A stretch of 8,385 nucleotides of DNA from JADJNW01 sp964523725 (GCA_964523725.1 CAZGAU010000205.1:1-8385), one strand, 5' to 3'; numbered from the stretch's first letter, positions 1 through 6,899 are shown. Notes: generated from the letters alone by a model not told the origin. A program made the numbers and translations.

Positions 1-119
1 TAAGCCTGATACTGATCTTTGGTGAAATTGATGACCCGTGGCGTTTCCTGGGCGGTTGCCGAAATGATAGCGAGATTAAATAATGTTAGATAAAATAAGA
101 AAAATCGGGTTATGAGCAT
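1..119 (-). CDS. N-terminal fragment of an exported protein, probably a Bacteroidota sensor/regulator
   Basis: This is an open frame on the minus strand that starts with ATG at 119 and runs off the left edge after 39 codons. It begins with a classic export signal: MLITR, then a long hydrophobic run, then SATAQ, with likely cleavage just before or at the Gln. The mature start, ETPRVINFTKDQYQA, resembles the first residues of large Bacteroidota sensor proteins that carry beta-propeller ligand-binding repeats followed by a histidine kinase or helix-turn-helix output. That resemblance is from memory and rests on about 15 residues, so the product is tentative. The gene is divergent from the MFS transporter, and a phylum-type -7 element lies 32-39 bp upstream of its start. 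It could equally be another secreted protein. Confidence 0.6.
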   Translation of the reverse strand, partial: MLITRFFLFYLTLFNLAIISATAQETPRVINFTKDQYQA

Positions 120-150
120 CAGCAGCGACCTTTATATCCTATTTGATAGA

Positions 151-158
151 CAAACTTA
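151..158 (-). promoter_or_regulatory. Possible -7 promoter element for the minus-strand signal-peptide gene
   Basis: Read on the minus strand this is TAAGTTTG, an exact match to the Bacteroidota -7 consensus TAnnTTTG. It is placed to give a leader of about 25 nt before the ATG at 119. I do not see a clear TTG -33 element at the usual distance, so this is a motif-based guess. Confidence 0.35.
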
Positions 159-209
159 CCACATAATTCTGAAATTATAAGAGGGATTACGTGCCATCTG
201 GTGGGCCAA

Positions 210-1430
210 ATGTCTATTTTGGGGTTGGTTAAAAGCTATCGTATGTCTGCCCAACGCATTATAACCCGCCCGGTATGGGTGCTTTCACTCATCAGTTTAT
301 TCACCGATTTCGCCAGCGAAATGCTTTATCCGATTATGCCGATTTATTTACAACAGATTGGTTTTTCGGTCGTTTTGATTGGTATTCTGGAAGGCATTGC
401 TGAAGCGGTGGCGGGTTTAAGCAAAGGCTACTTTGGTCGCTTGTCGGATCAGTGGCAAACCCGCGTGCCTTTTGTGCGCTGGGGCTATGGGCTGAGTGCA
501 ATTTCAAAACCCATGATGGCGATTTTCACCTTTCCACTCTGGATTTTTGGCGCCCGAACATTGGATCGTCTGGGTAAGGGACTGCGCACCGGCGCCCGCG
601 ACGCATTACTTTCTTCCTACACTACACCCGAGCACAAGGGCGAGGTCTTTGGCTTTCACCGTTCGTTGGATACGGTAGGCGCGTTTCTGGGACCTTTGGC
701 GGCATTGGCTTTTCTGATTTTTTTTCCCGGTGCTTACCGCGAATTATTTCTGTTTGCTTTTTTCCCTGGCATGATTGCCGTAGCGATTACTTTTTTACTG
801 AAAGAAAATCCCGGAATGATCCGGGCCAAAGCCCTGGGTACTTCCTTTTCAGGATTTTTGAAATATCCTTTTAAAAGTTCAAAAACGTATCAACGATTGC
901 TGGTCGGCTTGCTGGCTTTTGCTTTGGTCAACAGCTCCGACGTGTTTTTACTCCTTATGCTTAAATTCAATGGCTTCACAGACAGCGAAATGCTGATGGC
1001 TTATATTTTTTACAATGCGATTTATGCGTTGCTGGCTTACCCGATTGGTATTCTTGGCGACCGGATTGGTTTAAGACGCATGTTTATCCTGGGATTATTA
1101 ACGTTTGCGGTTGTTTACGGTGGCATGGCTTTGAATCATAATAAATTGATCTTCTGGGTATTAATGGGTTTGTACGGTGTTTATGCCGCCGCAACCGAAG
1201 GCATCGCCAAAGCCTGGATTAGTAATATTAGTCCCGGGGCAGAAACCGGCACGGCCATTGGCACTTACGAAGCTTTTAAAAGTCTGGCGACCATTATGGC
1301 CAGCGCACTGGCGGGCGTGGTGTGGGAATTTATCAGTCCGACTGCGACCTTCGCGGTGACGGCTATTTTAACCATTATAATATTATTTTATTTTACCATG
1401 TTTACAAAATATGAACCAACAACATCATAA
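210..1430 (+). CDS. Major facilitator superfamily (MFS) transporter
   Basis: The product is a 406-residue inner-membrane secondary transporter with about twelve hydrophobic segments, the usual size and topology for MFS. The loop between the second and third helices carries motif A (GYFGRLSDQWQTR, residues 73-85). A basic loop, DRLGKGLRTGARDALL (119-134), recurs in a bacterial subgroup whose members also begin close to TRPVWVLSL. The substrate cannot be read from the sequence. ATG 210 is chosen with a G-rich stretch (GGTGGG) just upstream. ATG 243 (MSAQRIITRPVWV) is an equally good start and fits the short N-terminus I recall for relatives; GTG 201 is less likely. The gene is divergent from the fragment at 1-119. 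It is followed by a low-complexity repeat and a gap, so its transcription end is not visible. Confidence 0.88.
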   Translation: MSILGLVKSYRMSAQRIITRPVWVLSLISLFTDFASEMLYPIMPIYLQQIGFSVVLIGILEGIAEAVAGLSKGYFGRLSDQWQTRVPFVRWGYGLSAISKPMMAIFTFPLWIFGARTLDRLGKGLRTGARDALLSSYTTPEHKGEVFGFHRSLDTVGAFLGPLAALAFLIFFPGAYRELFLFAFFPGMIAVAITFLLKENPGMIRAKALGTSFSGFLKYPFKSSKTYQRLLVGLLAFALVNSSDVFLLLMLKFNGFTDSEMLMAYIFYNAIYALLAYPIGILGDRIGLRRMFILGLLTFAVVYGGMALNHNKLIFWVLMGLYGVYAAATEGIAKAWISNISPGAETGTAIGTYEAFKSLATIMASALAGVVWEFISPTATFAVTAILTIIILFYFTMFTKYEPTTS

Positions 1431-1431
1431 A

Positions 1432-1650
1432 AAACTCAAACCTTAAACATTTGAACTTTAAACCATTAAACATTNNNNNNNNNNNNNNNNNNNNNNNNNN
1501 NNNNNNNNNNNNNNNNNNNNNNNNNNNNNNNNNNNNNNNNNNNNNNNNNNNNNNNNNNNNNNNNNNNNNNNNNNAACTTTAAACCATTAAACATTGAACT
1601 CTAGACCTTGAACTTTTAAACTTTAAACTTCAAACTTTCAAACCTCAAAT
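1432..1650. repeat. Degenerate heptanucleotide tandem repeat, interrupted by an assembly gap
   Basis: Both sides of the N gap are built from words about 7 nt long that approximate RAACNTT. Examples on the left are aaactca, aacctta, aacattt and gaacttt; examples on the right are gaactct, agacctt, aaacttt, aaacttc and caaacct. A few words are 8 nt long. The array starts immediately after the MFS stop codon and ends about 25 bp before the corA start, so it fills the whole intergenic region. Copy number is unknown because the array runs into the gap. I see no reading frame, terminator or clear promoter in it. Confidence 0.7.
1475..1574. other. Scaffold gap of exactly 100 N
   Basis: One hundred Ns is a conventional placeholder for a gap of unknown size. 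The 21 bp before it (1454-1474) and the 21 bp after it (1575-1595) are identical. The contigs may therefore overlap, or a tandem array may have been collapsed here. Confidence 0.97.
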
Positions 1651-1675
1651 AACAATCTTATCTTACCCACAAAAA

Positions 1676-2635
1676 ATGCTGACCTGTTTTTACCAGTCGA
1701 AAGGAGAGATTTTGGTGGCAAGCGAGTTGGAAAAACTGGCTGAAATTCCTGCTGAAAGTATTATCTGGATTGATTTGTACAACCCCAGAGAAGAAGAAAA
1801 GAACCTCATCGAGAGTAAGGTAGGCATCGAACTGTTCACCCGCCAGGAAGCTGAAGAGATCGAGAGTAGTTCCAGGTATTTTGAAAATGAACAGGAGATC
1901 AACGCCAACCTGAATTATATTTACCAGAAAGATCCGCCCGAAGGCCCGTATGCCACCGATCCCGTGTCGTTTATCCTCAAAGGAAATCAGTTGATTACCC
2001 AGCGCAACATTTACTTACCGTCTTTTGAAGAAGTAAAACGCATCCTGCGCACCACGCGCCGCACCCGAATTTCCGGGCCGAATACCTTTTTGTTGTTGTT
2101 TGAAACCAGGATTGACCGGGAAGCCGACTTTCTGGAGGATTTGTCGAAGCGTATTTATGCCGTGGGTAAAGATTTGGCTTTGGATAAACGAACGGACGAA
2201 GATGTGCTGATTGAAATTTACAATTTTCAGGAATTGACCATCCTTTTCCGGGAAAGCACCAGCGAGCTTAAGCGCCTGTTTTCCAGCATTTTAAAAAGTG
2301 AATATTTCCCTAAAGACGAATACGAAAAAATTAGAGTGCTCATTAAAGACGCCGATTCACTACTAGGGCATACCTCATTCAACTTTGAACGCCTGGAATA
2401 CTTGCAAAATACTTTCCTGGGTTTGATTGATATCGAACAAAACAAGATTATCAAGATTTTTACGGTGATGACGGTGGTGATCATGCCACCCACGCTGATC
2501 GCCAGTTTATATGGTATGAATTTTCAATATATGCCCGAATTGAACTGGGAATACGGCTATCTGTTTGCCATTATGCTCATGATTTTGTCATCTTTGCTCA
2601 CCTTGTTTTATTTTCGGCGAAAGAAATGGCTTTGA
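1676..2635 (+). CDS. corA: CorA-family magnesium/cobalt transport protein
   Basis: This is a 319-residue divalent-cation channel of the CorA (2-TM-GxN) family, which works as a homopentamer in the inner membrane. Residues 1 to about 255 form the cytoplasmic alpha/beta domain and the long stalk helix, visible as a charged stretch rich in Glu, Lys and Arg. TM1 (about 259-278, ending PPTLIASLYG) runs into the diagnostic GMN motif at 280-282. The loop FQYMPELNWEYG follows, then TM2 (about 293-313), and the basic tail RRKKWL keeps the C-terminus in the cytoplasm. Length and ending are typical, so the gene is intact despite the gap 10 bp downstream. ATG 1676 is the first start after the upstream repeat; no clear ribosome binding site or promoter is visible. 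If the downstream gap is artificial, the DUF4159 gene begins about 63 bp after this stop and could be co-transcribed. Confidence 0.95.
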   Translation: MLTCFYQSKGEILVASELEKLAEIPAESIIWIDLYNPREEEKNLIESKVGIELFTRQEAEEIESSSRYFENEQEINANLNYIYQKDPPEGPYATDPVSFILKGNQLITQRNIYLPSFEEVKRILRTTRRTRISGPNTFLLLFETRIDREADFLEDLSKRIYAVGKDLALDKRTDEDVLIEIYNFQELTILFRESTSELKRLFSSILKSEYFPKDEYEKIRVLIKDADSLLGHTSFNFERLEYLQNTFLGLIDIEQNKIIKIFTVMTVVIMPPTLIASLYGMNFQYMPELNWEYGYLFAIMLMILSSLLTLFYFRRKKWL

Positions 2636-2645
2636 AAAACGTTAT

Positions 2646-2745
2646 NNNNNNNNNNNNNNNNNNNNNNNNNNNNNNNNNNNNNNNNNNNNNNNNNNNNNNN
2701 NNNNNNNNNNNNNNNNNNNNNNNNNNNNNNNNNNNNNNNNNNNNN
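2646..2745. other. Scaffold gap of exactly 100 N, probably artificial
   Basis: This is another 100-N placeholder. The 55 bp immediately before it (2591-2645) are repeated exactly in the 55 bp immediately after it (2746-2800), as expected when two contigs that overlap in the assembly graph are joined by Ns instead of being merged. Confidence 0.97.
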
Positions 2746-2800
2746 TCTTTGCTCACCTTGTTTTATTTTCGGCGAAAGAAATGGCTTTGAAAAACGTTAT
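2746..2800 (+). repeat. Exact 55-bp copy of the 3' end of corA (contig-end overlap)
   Basis: The stretch is identical to 2591-2645, including the last corA codons (SLLTLFYFRRKKWL), the stop codon and 10 bp of downstream sequence. It is best read as the overlapping end of the next contig, not as a genuine gene remnant. It should not be annotated as a corA pseudogene. Confidence 0.85.
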
Positions 2801-2853
2801 ATGTAGCGCAGATCTTTAATCGGCATGATTTAAAATTTTAAAAAGAAAAGTAA

Positions 2854-3510
2854 ATGAAAAAAATTACCTGGATATTATTGGCCACCTTTCTACTCAGCAC
2901 CAGCGCTATGGCCCAACGCAGCATCAAGCTTGCCCTGCTCAAGTACAACGGCGGCGGTGACTGGTATTCGGTGGTGGATGCCTTGCAAAACCTGACGGAC
3001 TTTTGTAATGTGCAACTAAATATGAATTTTGATCCAAGTTACGCGACCGTCGAGGTGGGCAGCGCCGAGATTTTTAATTACCCTTTCCTGTTTATGACCG
3101 GGCACGGTAACATTGTATTCTCGGATGCAGAAGCTGAAAACCTGCGCAACTACTTGCTGGGCGGTGGTTTTTTGTATGTGGATGACGACTATGGCATGGA
3201 TACTTACTTCCGCACTGCCATTAAAAAAGTATTTCCTGAAAAAGAACTGGTGGAACTGCCTTTCGAGCATCCGGTTTTCAATCAGAAATTCCGTTTTCCC
3301 AATGGTGTACCCAAGGTGCACGAGCACGATCAAAAACCGCCGCAAACCTTTGCGATCCTGCACGAAGGACGGGTGGTGTGCATTTTTACTTTGGAGAGTA
3401 ACATCAGTGACGGCTGGGAATCGCAGGAAGTACATAATGCCCCTGAGCCTCTGCGTCGCCGATCGCTGGAAATGGGCGCCAATATTGTACAGTTTGCATT
3501 TACCCAGTAG
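2854..3510 (+). CDS. Secreted DUF4159 domain protein
   Basis: The product is a 218-residue protein with a clear Sec signal peptide (MKKI, a hydrophobic core, then SAMAQ, cleavage near residue 20 or 21), so it should act in the periplasm. The mature part is a single DUF4159 domain, a family with a glutamine-amidotransferase/ThuA-like fold. Visible landmarks are YNGGGDWY (31-38), MTGHG (81-85), the glycine/aspartate turn GGGFLYVDDDYG (103-114), HPVF (139-142) and SDGWE (185-189). The biochemical function of the family is unknown. In many bacteria DUF4159 sits with MoxR-type ATPase and DUF58 genes; here it is a stand-alone protein with none of those neighbours. The ATG at 2854 follows a purine-rich run (AAAAGAAAAG) that may serve as a ribosome binding site. 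The gene ends in two successive hairpins. Confidence 0.9.
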   Translation: MKKITWILLATFLLSTSAMAQRSIKLALLKYNGGGDWYSVVDALQNLTDFCNVQLNMNFDPSYATVEVGSAEIFNYPFLFMTGHGNIVFSDAEAENLRNYLLGGGFLYVDDDYGMDTYFRTAIKKVFPEKELVELPFEHPVFNQKFRFPNGVPKVHEHDQKPPQTFAILHEGRVVCIFTLESNISDGWESQEVHNAPEPLRRRSLEMGANIVQFAFTQ

Positions 3511-3529
3511 CGGCGATATTTAGTCGCCG
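3511..3529 (+). other. GC-rich hairpin immediately after the DUF4159 stop codon
   Basis: CGGCGA and TCGCCG form a perfect 6-bp stem around a 7-nt loop, starting at the base after the stop codon. There is no proper T-tract, so on its own it is a weak terminator. It may act as a 3'-end stabilising hairpin ahead of the stronger terminator about 20 bp downstream. Confidence 0.5.
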
Positions 3530-3550
3530 GTTTGAAATCGAGAGGTTTTA

Positions 3551-3588
3551 AAAAAAAGAGCTGCGAAGCCATTCACGGCTCTTTTTTT
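3551..3588 (+). terminator. Rho-independent terminator after the DUF4159 gene
   Basis: AAAAAAAGAGC (3551-3561) pairs with GCTCTTTTTTT (3578-3588), an 11-bp stem over a 16-nt loop that ends in a run of seven Ts. The matching A-run on the left arm could allow termination in the reverse direction, although no gene reads into it from the right. Confidence 0.85.
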
Positions 3589-3667
3589 GTAATTAACATT
3601 TTCAAGTGCAATGCAAATGACAATTTGTCGTTATAGCAACATGAAATCACCTTAAATCATTCGTTAT

Positions 3668-4312
3668 ATGAAGGAAACCCTCGTTATGCTCACCTGTTGC
3701 GTGCTTTCCACCTGCGCGGCTGTTGCACAAGTAAATTTTGGGCTTAAAGCTGGCGTTGGTCTTACCAAAGTTGCTTTCGTCAATTTTCCTGATTATCTGA
3801 ATGATGAAGACACGGACTTCCGATTTGCCTATTTGGGCGGTATAACACTTAATAATTCATTTACAGATGCATTTAGTATTTCTACGGAATTATTATATGA
3901 ACTAAAAGGTACAAAATTTCCGGCTGATGAGGTTTCCGAAGCCAATACCTTGAATTTGCACTATCTTTCTTTGCCAATACTCGCAAATTATGAAATATTT
4001 CCGGGACTTAGGGCAGAATTAGGCCCTCAAATCAGTTACCGCCTGTCCGCGGATTTTGAAAAACAAGCACCGGATTCGCCGGTTAAGGCCGAAGATATTT
4101 ATAATGAAAAATGGGATTTGGGTATCATTGGCGGACTAAAATATTATACAGCAAGTAATATTTTTATTAATGCACGTTACACACATGGACTATCTTCTGT
4201 ATCAGATTTAAAATTTACAGATATAAATGGTGAGCCGAGTTTAACTATAAAGTCCCGGAATCGTGCTTTTCAACTATCTCTAGGCTACGAATTTAACACA
4301 GGTAAGAAGTAA
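3668..4312 (+). CDS. Outer-membrane beta-barrel protein of the porin/PorT-like family
   Basis: This 214-residue protein has a signal peptide (MKETLVML, a cysteine-containing hydrophobic core, then AAVAQ, cleavage near residue 20 or 21). A mature region follows with the alternating pattern of amphipathic beta-strands: VNFGLKAGVGLTK at the start, then YLSLPILANYEI, LRAELGPQISYRLS, LGIIGGLKYY and a last strand ending QLSLGYEF. This matches the Bacteroidota outer-membrane beta-barrel family (OMP_b-brl_2/PorT-like), which is usually about 200 residues long. The LSTC in the signal is not a good lipobox because Thr occupies the -1 position. The specific function is unknown. The gene is visibly AT-richer than its neighbours: 13 of 60 bases are G or C at 3841-3900, against 32 of 60 at 4861-4920 in the next gene. 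It is flanked by terminators on both sides, so it is probably a single-gene transcript. Confidence 0.88.
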   Translation: MKETLVMLTCCVLSTCAAVAQVNFGLKAGVGLTKVAFVNFPDYLNDEDTDFRFAYLGGITLNNSFTDAFSISTELLYELKGTKFPADEVSEANTLNLHYLSLPILANYEIFPGLRAELGPQISYRLSADFEKQAPDSPVKAEDIYNEKWDLGIIGGLKYYTASNIFINARYTHGLSSVSDLKFTDINGEPSLTIKSRNRAFQLSLGYEFNTGKK

Positions 4313-4374
4313 CTTTTTCTATTTGTAAAAGTCTTACTTTTAAAGAATTATATTTTCATCATCATCCTCTTGTT

Positions 4375-4409
4375 TTGGCAGGCTGTCATGGTCTGCCAAT
4401 TTTATTTTT
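4375..4409 (+). terminator. Rho-independent terminator after the outer-membrane protein gene
   Basis: TTGGCAG (4375-4381) pairs with CTGCCAA (4393-4399). Two further pairs (one G-T wobble and one C-G) extend the stem to 9 bp over a TGTCATG loop, and a T-rich tail (TTTTATTTTT) follows. It lies about 60 bp after the stop codon. A smaller inverted repeat, AGACA-5-TGTCT, follows at 4410-4424. Confidence 0.8.
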
Positions 4410-4528
4410 AGACAATTCATGTCTGAACAATTTTCCCTTCTTCGTCATTTAAAGGTTAATCTTCTCCTGAACGCGAAGGATCAGACCATAAACTATTATA
4501 AAAGATTCTCTCACTCAAATACAGTTGC

Positions 4529-5524
4529 ATGAATTACAGAAGACTTGGAAAATCAGGGCTGCAGGTTAGTTCGGTATCACTCGGCTCCTGGCTTACTTTT
4601 GGCAATCAGATCAGCGATGATGTTGCGGAAGAACTGATGAAACTTGCCTACGACGAAGGCGTTAATTTTTTCGATAATGCAGAAGGCTACGCCGGCGGCA
4701 AATCGGAAATCGTGATGGGGAAGATCCTGAAAAAAATGGGCTGGCAGCGCAGCTCTTATGTGGTATCGAGCAAGGTTTATTTTGGGGCCGATGGCGGCAA
4801 AAAGAACTTAAAACCCAATCAAACCGGCCTTAGCCGCAAGCACGTGATCGAAGCCTGTCACGAGGCCATGGAACGCCTGCATGTGGACTATCTCGATCTT
4901 TATTTTTGCCACCGACCGGATAAAAATACCCCGATAGAGGAGACCGTCTGGGCAATGAACATCCTGATTCAACAAGGTAAAGTACTGTATTGGGGCACTT
5001 CGGAGTGGTCGGCGCAGGAAATTATGGAAGCGCACATGGTCGCCCGCCAGTACAACCTCATTGGTCCGACGATGGAGCAGCCACAATATAATATGTTTCA
5101 CCGCAAGCGGATGGAGGTAGAGTATCACCAGATTTTCAATAACATTGGCATGGGTACTACCATTTGGTCGCCATTGGCTTCGGGGGTGCTTACGCCAAAA
5201 TACATTGGACAATTCCCGGAAGGCACGCGTTTGGGCGAGAAAAATTTGAGTTGGCTGAAGGAGGCGCAATTGACCGAAAAAAGGCTGGAAAAAACGCGCC
5301 AATTGGATAAGTTGTCCAAAAAAATAGATTCGACTTTGCCAAAACTCGCCGTTGCCTGGTGTTTAAAAAATCCAAATGTAAGTACCGTGATCCTGGGGGC
5401 TACCAAGGTGCATCAGCTGGCGGAAACACTCACCTCGATTGACGCATTGCCCAAACTGACGGATGAAGTAATGACAGAAATTGAAACTATCCTGGAAAAC
5501 AAACCCAAACAGCCGCAATGGTAA
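4529..5524 (+). CDS. Aldo/keto reductase, Kv-channel beta-subunit-like group
   Basis: This 331-residue cytoplasmic NADPH-dependent oxidoreductase has the (beta/alpha)8 aldo/keto reductase fold. The catalytic tetrad is complete: Asp49 and Tyr54 in FFDNAEGY, Lys82 in VVSSKVYFG, and His128 in YFCHRPD. Animal Kv-beta subunits usually have Asn at the last position, so an active enzyme is likely here. Cofactor-binding segments are visible at GTSEWS (156-161), EQPQYN (183-188), WSPLASGVL (213-221) and the C-terminal GATKVHQLAETL. The long insert after Lys82 and the GLSRKHV segment place it in the Kv-beta/YghZ-like group, not the short AKRs. The natural substrate is not evident; such enzymes reduce small aldehydes or ketones. 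ATG 4529 gives the canonical MNYRRLGKSGLQVS start. It stands alone between two terminators and converges on ilvE. Confidence 0.95.
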   Translation: MNYRRLGKSGLQVSSVSLGSWLTFGNQISDDVAEELMKLAYDEGVNFFDNAEGYAGGKSEIVMGKILKKMGWQRSSYVVSSKVYFGADGGKKNLKPNQTGLSRKHVIEACHEAMERLHVDYLDLYFCHRPDKNTPIEETVWAMNILIQQGKVLYWGTSEWSAQEIMEAHMVARQYNLIGPTMEQPQYNMFHRKRMEVEYHQIFNNIGMGTTIWSPLASGVLTPKYIGQFPEGTRLGEKNLSWLKEAQLTEKRLEKTRQLDKLSKKIDSTLPKLAVAWCLKNPNVSTVILGATKVHQLAETLTSIDALPKLTDEVMTEIETILENKPKQPQW

Positions 5525-5528
5525 AAAA

Positions 5529-5556
5529 GGGTGATTGGGCATAAGGCGATAGGTTG
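5529..5556. repeat. Short degenerate 7-8-nt-period sequence containing GGGTGATTGGG
   Basis: Just after the AKR stop codon, the minus strand reads as successive words cctatcg, ccttatg and cccaatca. The 11-mer GGGTGATTGGG (5529-5539) recurs in inverted orientation at 7371-7381, upstream of rdgB. No function is evident. Confidence 0.4.
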
Positions 5557-5569
5557 ATAAAAAAATGAA

Positions 5570-5608
5570 GGGTTATGAATGGAGATTCATAACCCGTTTT
5601 TATTTTTT
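5570..5608. terminator. Bidirectional terminator between the convergent AKR and ilvE genes
   Basis: GGGTTATGAAT (5570-5580) and ATTCATAACCC (5585-5595) form a perfect 11-bp stem over a GGAG loop. Rightward it is followed by GTTTTTATTTTTTC. Leftward (minus strand) it is followed by a T-run (TTCATTTTTTTATC). It can therefore stop transcripts from both the AKR gene and ilvE. Confidence 0.9.
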
Positions 5609-5652
5609 CTAACGATTTGAGTTCAATTCCCGGAATATCTTAATATCCCAAC

Positions 5653-6735
5653 TTACAAAGCTGCATTTTCCGTCTCTTTCACCGGCACAATCCAACCAAA
5701 TTTATCTTCGATCAAACCAGCGCGAATGCCGTTGATCTCGGCTTTTACCATTTCACCGATCTCTCGCTCTTCCATCGGAGGCAATTCCATGACCAGATCG
5801 CCGAAACCGATCGCTTCCACATGCGATACAACCGCTGCTGTGCCTGCACCAAAAGCGCCTTTTAACTGACCTGCCTTGTACGCTTCTACGATTTCGTCGA
5901 TTGTAACGGGTCTTTCTTCCACGGTATAGCCTTTATCACGCAAAATAGTCATGATGCTGTCGCGGGTAATGCCTTTCAAAATTGCGCCATCCGTAGCCGG
6001 TGTCACCACTTTATCGCCAATGACAAAGAAGATGTTCATCGTTCCCACTTCCTGAATAAACTTGAAATCATGCGCATCCATCCACATCACTTGGTCGAAA
6101 CCGCGCTCCTGTGCCATTTTGGCAGGGTATAAAGCGCCACCGTAGTTACCGGCTGCTTTCGCTTCGCCAGTGCCGCCTTTCACAGCTCTTACGAATTTCT
6201 GCTCTACCCACAGGCGAACCGGTTTTGGATAGTACGGACCCACCGGGCAGGTGAAAATGATGAATTTATAAGAATTAGAAGGACGCACGCCAATAAATTC
6301 GTCATTGGCAAACATAAACGGACGGATGTACAGGGCGCTACCTTCATTGGTCGGGATCCAATCGCGATCAAGACTTACCAATTGGTGCAGGGCTTCCACA
6401 AACAAATCTTCCGGGAATTCCGGCATACAAATACGACGTGCGGAAGCGTTCAAACGGCGAGCGTGCATTTCCGGACGAAACAGCAACGGACGGTCATCGT
6501 GGCTTTTGGAAGCCTTCATCCCTTCAAAAATAGACTGACCGTAGTGCAAACCCATACAGGCCGGATGTGTTGAAAACGGACCAAAAGGCTCGATGCGCGG
6601 ATTGATCCATTTACCGTCCTTATAATCAGCGACAAACATATGATCGGAAAAAACTTTTCCAAACGGAATGTCGTCAAAGTTGACCTGCGACAGACGGGAA
6701 TGCTGTGTGGTTGTAATTTTTATCTCATGCGTCAT
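5653..6735 (-). CDS. ilvE: Branched-chain amino acid aminotransferase
   Basis: This 360-residue cytoplasmic PLP enzyme interconverts Leu, Ile and Val with their 2-oxo acids, using glutamate/2-oxoglutarate. It is the last step of branched-chain biosynthesis and the first of degradation. It belongs to fold-type IV, in the larger group that includes mammalian BCATs. The N-terminal domain shows GLHYGQSIFEGMKA (62-75) and RPEMHARRLNASARR (87-101). The Schiff-base lysine is Lys193 in EAKAAGNYGG. The Glu of EVGTMNIF (about 229) should contact the pyridine nitrogen. The phosphate-binding part is seen in GAILKGITRDSI and the GAFGAGTAAVVS loop. All expected motifs are present and the length is typical. 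No ilv or leu biosynthesis genes are adjacent, so it is a lone gene. A candidate -7 element lies 20-27 bp upstream, and no leader-peptide attenuator is apparent. Confidence 0.96.
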   Translation of the reverse strand: MTHEIKITTTQHSRLSQVNFDDIPFGKVFSDHMFVADYKDGKWINPRIEPFGPFSTHPACMGLHYGQSIFEGMKASKSHDDRPLLFRPEMHARRLNASARRICMPEFPEDLFVEALHQLVSLDRDWIPTNEGSALYIRPFMFANDEFIGVRPSNSYKFIIFTCPVGPYYPKPVRLWVEQKFVRAVKGGTGEAKAAGNYGGALYPAKMAQERGFDQVMWMDAHDFKFIQEVGTMNIFFVIGDKVVTPATDGAILKGITRDSIMTILRDKGYTVEERPVTIDEIVEAYKAGQLKGAFGAGTAAVVSHVEAIGFGDLVMELPPMEEREIGEMVKAEINGIRAGLIEDKFGWIVPVKETENAAL

Positions 6736-6754
6736 AATCGTAATGGATTTTTTA

Positions 6755-6762
6755 CAAAATTA
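6755..6762 (-). promoter_or_regulatory. Possible -7 element for ilvE
   Basis: On the minus strand this reads TAATTTTG, matching TAnnTTTG, and is placed to give a leader of roughly 14 nt. No TTG -33 partner is seen at the expected spacing. The region is very AT-rich, so a chance match is possible. Confidence 0.35.
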
Positions 6763-6817
6763 ACTATTTTTACAGAAAATTTTCTTTTTTAAGAAAAAAT
6801 CCTGGAATACAAGGGTT

Positions 6818-6825
6818 TAATTTTG
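6818..6825 (+). promoter_or_regulatory. Possible -7 element for the gene at 6900
   Basis: On the plus strand this reads TAATTTTG, again matching TAnnTTTG, and would give a leader of about 68 nt. The surrounding 6736-6899 region is extremely AT-rich, with an AT-only inverted repeat (TTTTCTT-4-AAGAAAA, 6780-6797). The match is weak evidence, and no -33 element is evident. Confidence 0.2.
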
Positions 6826-6899
6826 AAATTTTGAAAAATACAAAATTTAATTTTTGACAATTATTTAATCTGCAAATTCTTGACTAAAAAAATAAAGTT

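Noticed and set aside
1432..1650. Telomere-like or replication-origin iteron array
   Set aside because: The words are too degenerate, no replication initiator gene is near, and similar short-period filler appears elsewhere in the window.
2746..2800. Second partial copy of corA (pseudogene or duplication)
   Set aside because: It is an exact 55-bp copy that starts at the gap edge and matches the sequence ending at the other edge. Contig overlap explains it better than a biological duplication.
3016..3435. Long open frame on the minus strand opposite the DUF4159 gene
   Set aside because: It lies wholly antisense to a well-supported gene, its translation resembles no family, and it has no start signals. 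The same applies to the antisense frames within corA, the AKR gene, ilvE and rdgB.
3680..3716. Lipoprotein signal in the outer-membrane barrel gene (LSTC)
   Set aside because: Thr at -1 is a poor lipobox residue, and AAVAQ directly after it is a good signal peptidase I site.
4410..4424. LexA-type or other named operator upstream of the AKR gene
   Set aside because: It is a short inverted repeat directly behind a terminator T-tract, over 100 bp from the start codon, and does not match a known site I can name.
6736..6899. Attenuator or T-box-like leader upstream of ilvE
   Set aside because: The region is AT-only in structure, the likely leader is very short, and there is no leader peptide with branched-chain codons.
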